Source: an uncultured Prevotellaceae bacterium
GTDB taxonomy: Bacteria > Bacteroidota > Bacteroidia > Bacteroidales > Bacteroidaceae
Direction of reading: 5' to 3'
DNA: 64,000 nucleotides
Assembly: GCA_947168045.1 (NCBI GenBank)
Contig: CAMVKN010000001.1
Location: 124,001 to 188,000, forward strand
Shown here piece by piece: positions 16,603-24,429 of this stretch. Within the stretch, counting starts at the first letter, position 1, and each line of letters starts with the position of its first letter. The notes under the pieces were generated by a model. The model had not been told where the DNA came from, ran no database searches, and saw nothing but the letters and a program-made list of their open reading frames with translations. The translations under genes were made by a program, and so were the position numbers.

Positions 16603-17959
16603 GCACTACATAGAAGGCACCTGCCGCCACATAGCACAAGGCCACTTGCAGCACCGAGGGGTGAAGCCCTTCCACGCTGGCAAGTGGCCATGTTGCTATC
16701 ATTTCTAATGCACCGCTCATGACGCGCACCAGGGCTGTGGCCACCACCGTCAGCGCAGGCCACAGCAGGGCGGCCAGGGCGGCATAGAGGATAAGCATGG
16801 TCAGTGGCAACACGACGAGGTTGGTCAGCAGGAACCATGTGGAGAAGCGCCCGAAGTAGTAGGCCACCAGCGGTGCCGTGCCTATCTGCGCCGCCACCGT
16901 CACGGTGAGCATCGACAGTAGCCACCTCAGCACCCGGTGCTCCATCAGCCAGTGCCCCGACCACAGCGACTCCATCAGCGGCACGAACAGCAGGATGGCC
17001 AGCATGGCCATGAACGACAGCTGGAAGCCCACGTCGTAGAGCGCACTGCTGTCGACCACCAGCATGACGATGGCCGTGAAGCTGAGCACGCCCAGTGGTG
17101 CATGGCTCCTGCCGCCGACCTGGAAGAGCGAATAGACGCTAATCATCGTGGCGGCACGGACCAGACTGGTGGGCAACCCCGTCAGCAGGGCGTATGCCCA
17201 GATGGTCAGCACCACCGCTACCTGCGACAGCCAGAAGCGCCGTCGGCCCAGCATCAGCCGTGTCAGCAGCAGGTAGATGATGCTCAGGTGCAGTCCGCTC
17301 AACGCCAGCACATGCGAGGCTCCCGTCACGCTGAAGCGGTTGCGCTGTTGCGGTGTCAGGGCGCTCTTGTCGCCCAGCACCATCGCGGCTATCAGCGCCT
17401 CGGCCTCCTCGTCGTCGCCGTTCACCTTCAGGCGCTGCAACAGACGGCTGCGCAGTGCCAGGGCCTTTATACGCACACGCTGCCAGCTACTGATGGTGCT
17501 CCAGCCGTTGCCACCCCGCCGCCAGTCGCCATGGCGCACAAATTGGTGTTCGCTGATGCGCACCAGGAGGTTGTCGCCGAGCCTCAGCTGCCGGCTGCCC
17601 TCCTCTTTCCAGATGTAGCAGCGACGGCGCTCACCCGTGGCGGTCAGCAGCAGCTCAGCCATCATCGTCTTGGGCTTCTCAGCTGGTGCCGAGGCCACCA
17701 CGGCCTCCGTCCACTGGCCGTCGGGCACCCCCTGCCCATCGTCTGGCGACAGCAGCATGCCGGCCATGAACACCGCCAACAGCCCACACAGGCCCTGCGC
17801 CAGCGCATGTCGGCGCAACAGCCAGCCCACGATGACTGTCAGCAGCAGCGCTGCCACCACCGTCCCCGTGCCGGGCCAGCATCCCACGACGATGCCCGCT
17901 GCCAAGCTGATGGCAACAGGCAGCAACGGTGTGGCAACAGGGCGCAACGAACCTTTCAT
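16568..17959 (-). CDS. ComEC/Rec2-family DNA-uptake channel protein
   Basis: The 463-residue multi-pass membrane protein carries the ComEC competence core: an N-terminal helix pair, an OB-like soluble segment (about 90-160) and the signature ALIAAMVLGDKSALTPQQRNRFSVTGASHVLALSGLHLSIIY, with the conserved His of the GLH motif. It stops after the membrane domain; the C-terminal metallo-beta-lactamase domain of longer ComEC proteins is absent, as in many Bacteroidota. I start at ATG 17959 (MKGSLRPVATPL); the longer track start at 18001 overlaps the promoter. The 3' end overlaps rseP by 35 bases. It probably carries incoming single-stranded DNA across the inner membrane. Confidence 0.88.
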   Translation of the reverse strand: MKGSLRPVATPLLPVAISLAAGIVVGCWPGTGTVVAALLLTVIVGWLLRRHALAQGLCGLLAVFMAGMLLSPDDGQGVPDGQWTEAVVASAPAEKPKTMMAELLLTATGERRRCYIWKEEGSRQLRLGDNLLVRISEHQFVRHGDWRRGGNGWSTISSWQRVRIKALALRSRLLQRLKVNGDDEEAEALIAAMVLGDKSALTPQQRNRFSVTGASHVLALSGLHLSIIYLLLTRLMLGRRRFWLSQVAVVLTIWAYALLTGLPTSLVRAATMISVYSLFQVGGRSHAPLGVLSFTAIVMLVVDSSALYDVGFQLSFMAMLAILLFVPLMESLWSGHWLMEHRVLRWLLSMLTVTVAAQIGTAPLVAYYFGRFSTWFLLTNLVVLPLTMLILYAALAALLWPALTVVATALVRVMSGALEMIATWPLASVEGLHPSVLQVALCYVAAGAFYVVLTYSRASARCR

Positions 17960-17982
17960 ATTTATAGTTCGGATTTTCAGCC

Positions 17983-18013
17983 CAAAGGTACAAATAAGCA
18001 TGCAAAAAGCAAA
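17983..18013 (-). promoter_or_regulatory. Promoter of the ComEC-like gene
   Basis: Minus-strand TTTG (18010-18013), 19 bases, then TACCTTTG (17983-17990), 23 bases before the ATG at 17959. Both boxes and the spacing fit the Bacteroidetes consensus. Confidence 0.75.
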
Positions 18014-18064
18014 GAAAATTATCTATTTTCTTTCCATTCCAATCATGTTGCGGCTATTTTTTGT

Positions 18065-18072
18065 TACCTTTG
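18065..18072 (+). promoter_or_regulatory. -7 box of the phosphatase-GH92 gene
   Basis: TACCTTTG 20 bases before ATG 18093. A -33 element is not clear. It shares the short gap with the divergent ComEC promoter. Confidence 0.55.
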
Positions 18073-18092
18073 CAACCGAAAAGCTGCTACCT

Positions 18093-21000
18093 ATGAAGAA
18101 ACTGTTCTCACTATCCATCCTATTGCTGGTCATCATGGGCGTGTATGCCCAGTCGTTCTCGCCTGAGCGCACCGGTGGTGTCTACTATGCCTATCCCGTG
18201 GTGTCATCCCAGCGTATCGCCATCCCTGAAGGTTACACCCCATTCTACATCTCCCACTACGGGCGTCACGGCTCGCGTTGGCTGCCCTCTGAAGAGCGCT
18301 ACGAATGGGTATGGGCACAGTTCAGCGACGACAGCAACCTCACGGCTTTGGGCCGCAGCGCCAAGCGCCGTCTGAAGAAGGTGTGCCGCAACGCCCGCGG
18401 CAACGCCGGTGCGCTGACGCCCCTCGGCGCCCGCCAGCACCGCGGCATCGCCCGCCGCATGGCCCAGAACTACCCCGAGGTGTTCACCACAACCAACGCC
18501 GCCACGCCCCGCGCCCCCCGCGCCGCCACAGTGGTCGGCGGTTTCCCCGCCGACACGAGGGCCCTATCGAGCACCTCCCCGCGCTGCCGTGCCTCCATGC
18601 TGGCTTTCTGCGACGAGCTGCAGCGCCACGTCGGTCGCCATCATGCCATCACCACGCGTACCGATGCCGCCGACATGGCCTTCATCAACCATGAGTCAGC
18701 CGAGCTGAAGGCCCTGAGCGCACGCACGCAGCGCCGCCCCGCCGTCAACCCCGACCGTTTCATCCGTGCGCTGTTCAAGGACCCGTCGGCGGTGACTGAG
18801 CCGCTGAGGCTGCTCAGCGAGCTGCACACCATCGCCTCCGACATGCAGGACATCCCCCTCAACATCAGTCTCTGGGACCTCTTCACCCCCGAGGAGATGC
18901 AGGCCGTACACGATGCCAACAACGAGCGGATGACCATCTGCAACGGCGACACGCTCGTCAACGATGGCATTGCCGCCCGTTCCTCCGTCGCCCTCTGGCA
19001 CCACATCGTCAGCCAGGCCGACAGCATCATTGCCACGGGCGGTCGTGGTGCCACCCTCCGCTTTGGCCACGACACCGTCCTCTTCCGTCTGCTCACCCTC
19101 CTACAACTGCAGGCACCCAGCAAGGGCATGGAGGACATCGTGCCCATGGCCGCCAATCTGCAGATGGTGTTTCTGAGAGGTGAGGGGTGTGAGGTGAGAG
19201 GTGAGAAGGATATGAGAGGTGAGAGGAAAGAGGTGAGAGGTGAGAGGCAAGACTCAATCCTTGTTTGCTTCCTTCTCAACGAACAGCCATGTCCCCTGTC
19301 TATCCTCTCACCTCTCACCTCTCACCTCTCACCTCTCACAAATGCCCTCTCACCACTCACCTCCCCCCTCTACTCCTGGGCCGAGGTGAAGGCAGCGATG
19401 GCTCTTCGCATCCACCATCTGGAGCACCTACGTCAGCTCACGTCGCTGAACACCATGGTAGGCACGGCCACGGCCACCACCCACAGCGCCGGTCTCTTCG
19501 GCAAGGGTTCAGAAGAGAAGGGTCAGACGTTGCCTGCCGTGCTGGTGCCCAACGGCCAAACGTTCTGGACGCCACAGACGCAGTACACCGAGAAGAAGTG
19601 CGTGGCACCCTACTATTATCAGGACACCCTCTTCCAGGGCATCCGCGCCAGCCACTGGCTCGTCGGCGGCTGCACCCAGGACTACGGCTCGTTCACCATC
19701 ACGGCTCACAAAACCCAGCCCTCTCAGTCGTCCCAGTCCTCTCAGCACTCCCAGTCGCCCCAGCACTCCCAGCCGCCCCACCCCACCCCCTTCTCTCACG
19801 CTGAAGAGGTGTCGCACCCGCACTACTATGCCGTGCGTCTGCCTGAGGAGCAGCTGCTGCTGGAGCTGACCGGTCTGAGCCACAGCGCCATGCTGCGCAT
19901 CACGCCCGAGGCCGACGGCCCCATAGCCATCACCATCGCTTCGAACAGCGACGAGCAGGAGGGCAGTGTCGTTTACGACGGCCAGCGACGTGAGGTCTAC
20001 GGCAGCAACCCCGTGCACCGCATCTATCAGGGCTGGGGCGAGCCGGCCGGCTTCAGCGGCCACTTCGTGCTGACCTGTGCCGACAGCATCATGGCCACGG
20101 CCCAGCAGGACCAGCGGCTCACCCTCACCGTCGAGGGCCATCGTGGACAGCCCATCGTGCTGCGCATGGCCACATCGTTCACCGGTCGCGAGGGTGCCCG
20201 CCAGAACCTTGCGACAGAAGCCGCTGACCTCACCTTCGAACAGATGGAGCAGCGCTGCATCGACCGTTGGCTACAGCGTCTGCACACCATCGATGTCGAC
20301 GACCCAGACACCGCGCGCGTCAACCAGTTCTACGGCGCCCTCTACCGTTCCTCCTTCCTGCCTCGCGAGATGAGCGACGTGGATGGGAGCTATCCGAGGT
20401 TTGGCCCCCCCAGCCCCCCCCGGCCCCCCCTGGGGGGGGGGACCAGCCAGCCTATTAGCACCCACACCGCCGCCAGTTTCCCCCCCCAGGGGGGGACAGG
20501 AGGGGCCGGGGGGGCCGGGAGGGCCTTTGGCGACTTCTCCCTCTGGGACACCTACCGTGCCCTTCACCCACTGCTCTGCATCATCGCACCTGAGGAGAGC
20601 GGACAGATGATGCAGTCATTAGTGACCATGGCCGAAGAGGGTGGCTGGCTGCCCATCTTCCCCTGCTGGAACAGCTACACCGCCGCGATGATTGGCGACC
20701 ACGCCACCTCAGTGCTGGCCGATGCCGCCGTGAAGGGCATCAGGGGCTTCGACATGCAGAAGGCTTACCACTTCATGCGCCGCAATGCTTTCGAGACGCC
20801 CGCTTCCTTCGATGAATATGCCAACGGCATGGGCCGTCGCGCCCTGACCAGCTACCTCCGCTACGGCTACGTCCCCTTGGAGGACTCCGTCAAGGAGGCC
20901 TTCCACCAGCAGGAGCAGACCAGCCGCACCTTGGAGTACGCCTACGACGACTTCTGCGTGGCCCAGATGGCACAAAGACTACTGAACACGGGGACTACAG

Positions 21001-21698
21001 ACTTCGGACTAAAGACTACAGACTATAAGCTGAGTGTGGCCGATTTGCAGGAAGACTATAGGACGCTGATGCAACGCAGCCAGAACTGGCGCAACGTCAT
21101 CAACCCTGTGACGGGCTGGGCCGACGGCCGCCATGCCGACGGCTCGTGGCTGGGCTGTCAGGACCTGGTGCACCGACAGCCGTTCATCACCGAGGGGGCC
21201 GTGTGCCACTACACCTGGTATGTGCCCCACGACACTGACGGCCTCATCAGCGTCATGGGTGGCCGCGAGCGCTTCGTGGCACGCTTAGACTCGATGTTCA
21301 GCGAGGGGCGCTACTGGCACGGCAACGAGCCCTGTCACCAGGTGGCGTGGCTCTACAGCATGGCGGGACAGCCGCAGCGCACCCACAAGCAGGTGACGCA
21401 CATCCTGCAGACGGAGTATAACGACAGCCCGGGCGGCCTGAGCGGCAACGACGATGCCGGACAGATGTCGGCGTGGCAGGTCTTCGCCCACTTAGGCTTC
21501 TACCCTCTCTGCCCCGGCACGCCCGACTATGTCCTCGGCGGCGCGCAGTTCCGTCAGGTGACGCTCAACCTGCCGGGCAGCAAACCCTTCGTCATCCGCC
21601 GCTCGCCACAGGGCTACCGTCTGAACGGACAGCCCCTCACCGGCTACACCATCACCCACGCCGACCTGCTCAGCGGCGGCATGCTGGAACTGCCGTAG
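18093..21698 (+). CDS. Histidine acid phosphatase - GH92 alpha-mannosidase fusion, secreted
   Basis: The 1201-residue product joins two enzymes. After a signal peptide (ending GVYAQ), residues about 25-425 form a histidine acid phosphatase: HYGRHGSRW (Arg58, His59), LTPLGARQHRGIARRM and the proton-donor FGHDTV (His326, Asp327). Residues about 440-1200 form a GH92 exo-alpha-mannosidase with FSLWDTYRALHPL, ITEGAVCHYTWYVPHD (acid Glu1034), GNEPCHQVAWLYSMAGQP and GNDDAGQMSAW (Asp1120 and Asp1121). All key residues are present. Three repeats interrupt it in frame: family B (19175-19370) in the phosphatase, family A (19714-19780) and family D (20404-20525) in GH92. I start at ATG 18093; the upstream extension in the track is in ComEC DNA. 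A role in removing phosphate and mannose from phosphomannan is inferred from the pairing and from GH125 and GH76 nearby. Confidence 0.9.
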   Translation: MKKLFSLSILLLVIMGVYAQSFSPERTGGVYYAYPVVSSQRIAIPEGYTPFYISHYGRHGSRWLPSEERYEWVWAQFSDDSNLTALGRSAKRRLKKVCRNARGNAGALTPLGARQHRGIARRMAQNYPEVFTTTNAATPRAPRAATVVGGFPADTRALSSTSPRCRASMLAFCDELQRHVGRHHAITTRTDAADMAFINHESAELKALSARTQRRPAVNPDRFIRALFKDPSAVTEPLRLLSELHTIASDMQDIPLNISLWDLFTPEEMQAVHDANNERMTICNGDTLVNDGIAARSSVALWHHIVSQADSIIATGGRGATLRFGHDTVLFRLLTLLQLQAPSKGMEDIVPMAANLQMVFLRGEGCEVRGEKDMRGERKEVRGERQDSILVCFLLNEQPCPLSILSPLTSHLSPLTNALSPLTSPLYSWAEVKAAMALRIHHLEHLRQLTSLNTMVGTATATTHSAGLFGKGSEEKGQTLPAVLVPNGQTFWTPQTQYTEKKCVAPYYYQDTLFQGIRASHWLVGGCTQDYGSFTITAHKTQPSQSSQSSQHSQSPQHSQPPHPTPFSHAEEVSHPHYYAVRLPEEQLLLELTGLSHSAMLRITPEADGPIAITIASNSDEQEGSVVYDGQRREVYGSNPVHRIYQGWGEPAGFSGHFVLTCADSIMATAQQDQRLTLTVEGHRGQPIVLRMATSFTGREGARQNLATEAADLTFEQMEQRCIDRWLQRLHTIDVDDPDTARVNQFYGALYRSSFLPREMSDVDGSYPRFGPPSPPRPPLGGGTSQPISTHTAASFPPQGGTGGAGGAGRAFGDFSLWDTYRALHPLLCIIAPEESGQMMQSLVTMAEEGGWLPIFPCWNSYTAAMIGDHATSVLADAAVKGIRGFDMQKAYHFMRRNAFETPASFDEYANGMGRRALTSYLRYGYVPLEDSVKEAFHQQEQTSRTLEYAYDDFCVAQMAQRLLNTGTTDFGLKTTDYKLSVADLQEDYRTLMQRSQNWRNVINPVTGWADGRHADGSWLGCQDLVHRQPFITEGAVCHYTWYVPHDTDGLISVMGGRERFVARLDSMFSEGRYWHGNEPCHQVAWLYSMAGQPQRTHKQVTHILQTEYNDSPGGLSGNDDAGQMSAWQVFAHLGFYPLCPGTPDYVLGGAQFRQVTLNLPGSKPFVIRRSPQGYRLNGQPLTGYTITHADLLSGGMLELP
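19175..19370. repeat. In-frame inverted repeat (family B) inside the phosphatase domain
   Basis: The left arm (19175-19248, GAGGTGAGA units) encodes EVRGEK and EVRGER. The right arm (19301-19370, CTCACCTCT units) encodes ILSPLTSHLSPLT. The 52-base centre encodes DSILVCFLLNEQPC, which fits native phosphatase sequence. Order and frame match the sufD copy. Confidence 0.85.
19714..19780. repeat. Family A 9-base repeat inside the GH92 domain
   Basis: Units of TCCCAGNCN type read in frame as SQSSQSSQHSQSPQHSQ. The peptide matches the repeat in MutS. Confidence 0.8.
20404..20525. repeat. Family D C/G-tract palindromic pair inside the GH92 domain
   Basis: Left arm: C-runs then CCTGGGGGGGGGG (20404-20441). 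Right arm: CCCCCCCCAGGGGGGGACAGG and onward (about 20480-20525). In frame it reads PPRPPLGGG ... AASFPPQGGTGGAGG. The spacer end CCGCCAGTT and the peptide recur at 50787-50929. Confidence 0.85.
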
Positions 21699-22249
21699 GA
21701 CGATTCGGGATGGCGTTTCGGGGGTACGGGGGTGCGGAGGTGCGGGGGTACGAGGGCAGCAGTCGCGACGCGCGTTTAGCGAATCCGACCTGCTCGGATT
21801 TTTGTCCGACCAGGTCGGACTTTTTTCCGACCCGCTCGGACTCTTCGGACAAACGCCATGGCATTGGCCGTGTTCAACCGCAAAGCGGTCTTACGAAAAC
21901 AAAATAAAACCAGAAAAACAAAATAAAACCGGTTTTTGTTGGTTTTGTTTGTTTTCTTTTGTTTTTGGAGGACGCGAAGCGTACAAATGCTGTTGTTATG
22001 AATAATGTAGGTTAGCGCTGCGTTGAACAATGTAAGATAAATGTAAGATAAATGTAAGTTAATCTACACGTAACTACCTGTTAATCAGTAGCGAATGTTA
22101 GTATGTAAGATAATTCTCTGCGTTTAGCTGGTTTGCCTCAACAGGCTCAGGCGCATTGTGTGCATCGGCCTGCATCTTCTTGCAACTATTGAGCGTTCAA
22201 GCATAGTACATTTTTTTACATAAATATTTGCTAATTCAAAATAAATCAC
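21699..22249. other. 551-base gene-free region with palindromes and AT-rich repeats
   Basis: It holds a G-rich tract just after the GH92 stop (GGGGGTACGGGGGTGCGG), a triple palindrome (21783-21840), an AT-rich stretch that can fold back (AAAACAAAATAAAACC against GGTTTTGTTTG, 21896-21965) and short direct repeats of AATGTAAGATA near 22027-22055. I see no gene. Confidence 0.6.
21783..21840 (+). terminator. Triple tandem palindrome, likely terminator
   Basis: Three palindromes of the form TCCGACCnGnTCGGA (21783-21799, 21804-21820, 21826-21840) follow each other; the first two are followed by T-runs, the second by six T. This gives two consecutive intrinsic-terminator shapes after the phosphatase-GH92 gene. 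Confidence 0.7.
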
Positions 22250-22257
22250 TATCTTTG
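22227..22257 (+). promoter_or_regulatory. Promoter of the BspA-like gene pair
   Basis: TTTG (22227-22230), 19 bases, TATCTTTG (22250-22257): a full match to the Bacteroidetes consensus, 35 bases before ATG 22293. Confidence 0.8.
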
Positions 22258-22292
22258 CAGCATCTATAGCCATTTTCTAAACTACAACCAAC

Positions 22293-24416
22293 ATGAAACA
22301 TCCACCCATCAAGAAAACAAGTCTTCTGTTAACCCTCCTGCTACTGCTGGCCATCGCCACACATGCCGAGGAGCGGTCGTTGCGTGTCACCACACAGCGG
22401 GCAGGCACGCTGGCCGCTGCCATCCGCACCCAGGGTGTTTCCTTCAGCGATGTCAGCCACCTCACCATTGCAGGTCCGCTGAACAGCGACGACATCTTTG
22501 TCATACGCGACTCGCTGACCGCCCTCGCCACCCTCGACATGAGCGAGGCCGCCATCGCCAAGCTGCCCAAGGAGGCCTTCCGGCGCTGTCCCTTCAGCAG
22601 CATCCTGCTGCCCACCACACTGCGCGACATGGGCAACAGCGCCTTCAGTAGCTGCGCCAACCTGGAGGAGCTGGTCATCCCCGAAGGCGTATTGCTGGCC
22701 GACAACCTGGTCTACAACTGTCCCGGACTGCACCGCATCGACCTGCCCTCGACACTCGTCTCAGCCAAGGAGCTGATGTTTGCCCTCAACTGGAGTGAGA
22801 CCGAGACCTACCGGTGCACCATCACCTGCCGTGCCTTCTTCCCTCCGAAGACCAGCACCTACCTCGTCAACGGCTACGGGCTGATGGACATACGGCTACA
22901 GGTGCCTGCGGTGAGTGCCGCCAACTATGCCGCGGCTTCCGGCTGGAAGAGCCTGCCGCTGCAGACCATCGACGACGTGCCGCAGCACTTGACGGTGCTG
23001 GGGAGGCAGACGCTGGACACCGACGGGCTGCCCGACGGCTACAAGCCCGACCTGAACCTGCTGCAGCACGGCAGCTATGGCGGCTACGGTGCCAACAACG
23101 CCTTCGGCCTGCTCACAGTCACGGGCAGCAAGGCGCTCAACATCGGGGCCTTCACCTCCTATACCGACCTGTTCAGCGACCGCTCCTACACCGGACGCTT
23201 TGGCGGCGAGCTCATCGCCCAGGCACCGATGACGGCCGAGAGCGTCACCCTCAGCCTCGACTTCCACGAAAACCGCTGGTGCTTCCTCTCCCTGCCCTTC
23301 GACGTGAAGCTGAGCGAGGTCGTCACCAGTCCCGACATCCACAACTGGGTGGTGCGCACCTACTCGGGCAGCAACCGTGCCGCCATGCTCGGCGAGCAGT
23401 GGATAGACGTGCCCTACAGCGGCACGTTGGAGGCCCGTCGCGGCTACGTCTGGATGGTGTCGAACAACCTGCATCCTGAGGACTACGAGCGCCAGGACCT
23501 GCGCGTCACCCTGACGGCGACCAGCAACACCCGGAACAACATGTTTGTCAGCGGCGACGTGAGCATCCCCTTAGCCGACCACCCCTCCACCTACGCGCAC
23601 AACGCCGGCTGGAACCTGGTGGGCAACCCCTACCCCTGCTACTACCGCATCGGGGCGCTGAAGCAGACAGCCCCCATCACCGTGCGGTCGGGCTATTACA
23701 GCTATGAGCAGTATGACACCTACTCGCCCGTTGACGATGCCAACCGCGAGCTGCACCCATACGAGGCCTTCTTCGTGCAGTCGCCGGCGGCGGGCAGCAC
23801 GCTGGTGTTCGGGGCCGAAGGGCGTGTCATGGCTGGCAGCAACGCCCGTAGCCTGATGCCTGCGGCTGCCGCCAACGAGGACCGCCAGCTCATTAACCTC
23901 ACCCTTACCACCGACGACAACCTGACCGACCGCACCCGCGTGGTGCTCAACGCTGCGGCGAAGGACGGCTATGAGTGTGAGCGCGACGCCGCGAAGTTCT
24001 TCAGCAGCAGCGAGCACATGCCACAGCTCTACACGCTCATCGGCCAGGAGCCTTGCGCCATCAACGAGCGGCCCGAGGCTGACGGCACCGTCGTCGTCGG
24101 CATCCGCACCGGCAGCGAGCAGCAGTGCGTCATCGCCCTCGACAACAAGTCAGCGCACCACGTGCTGTTAGAGGACCGCCACACGGGCATCCTCACCGAC
24201 CTCACGACCGACAGCTACACCTTCCTCTCACGCCAGGGCCGCGACGACCACCGCTTCCTGCTCCACGTAGGAGCCTCGGCGACAGGCATCAGCGACGGCA
24301 GCCTTCAGCCGACCACCGGCACACGGCGCCTTTACAACCTGCAAGGCCAGCCCGTCAGCGACAGCTACCGCGGGCCGGTGATACATGAAAACGGACGAAT
24401 AACCATCAAACACTAA
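22293..24416 (+). CDS. Secreted BspA-like leucine-rich-repeat protein
   Basis: The 707-residue product has a signal peptide (ending ATHAEE) and a short leucine-rich-repeat block of the BspA/LRR_5 type (about 50-155), with LRDMGNSAFSSCANLEELVIPEGV. The middle and C-terminal parts contain beta-rich sequence of the kind common in Bacteroidales surface proteins, for example NRWCFLSLPFDVKLSEV and GWNLVGNPYPCYYRI. The tail RRLYNLQGQPV ... GRITIKH resembles the recurring C-terminal tail of this window. It starts a two-gene operon with the 1921-residue gene 13 bases downstream, under a strong promoter. Probable role: surface adhesion or binding; no enzymatic motif is seen. Confidence 0.75.
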   Translation: MKHPPIKKTSLLLTLLLLLAIATHAEERSLRVTTQRAGTLAAAIRTQGVSFSDVSHLTIAGPLNSDDIFVIRDSLTALATLDMSEAAIAKLPKEAFRRCPFSSILLPTTLRDMGNSAFSSCANLEELVIPEGVLLADNLVYNCPGLHRIDLPSTLVSAKELMFALNWSETETYRCTITCRAFFPPKTSTYLVNGYGLMDIRLQVPAVSAANYAAASGWKSLPLQTIDDVPQHLTVLGRQTLDTDGLPDGYKPDLNLLQHGSYGGYGANNAFGLLTVTGSKALNIGAFTSYTDLFSDRSYTGRFGGELIAQAPMTAESVTLSLDFHENRWCFLSLPFDVKLSEVVTSPDIHNWVVRTYSGSNRAAMLGEQWIDVPYSGTLEARRGYVWMVSNNLHPEDYERQDLRVTLTATSNTRNNMFVSGDVSIPLADHPSTYAHNAGWNLVGNPYPCYYRIGALKQTAPITVRSGYYSYEQYDTYSPVDDANRELHPYEAFFVQSPAAGSTLVFGAEGRVMAGSNARSLMPAAAANEDRQLINLTLTTDDNLTDRTRVVLNAAAKDGYECERDAAKFFSSSEHMPQLYTLIGQEPCAINERPEADGTVVVGIRTGSEQQCVIALDNKSAHHVLLEDRHTGILTDLTTDSYTFLSRQGRDDHRFLLHVGASATGISDGSLQPTTGTRRLYNLQGQPVSDSYRGPVIHENGRITIKH

Positions 24417-24429
24417 GGAGGCCCCGACC

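Noticed and set aside
17637-18092. N-terminal extension of the phosphatase-GH92 ORF
   Set aside because: It overlaps ComEC coding sequence and the promoter; ATG 18093 gives a proper signal peptide.
16937-18166. 409-residue plus-strand ORF over the ComEC-like gene
   Set aside because: Gln/His-rich shadow translation; the minus-strand ComEC motifs and promoter settle the strand.
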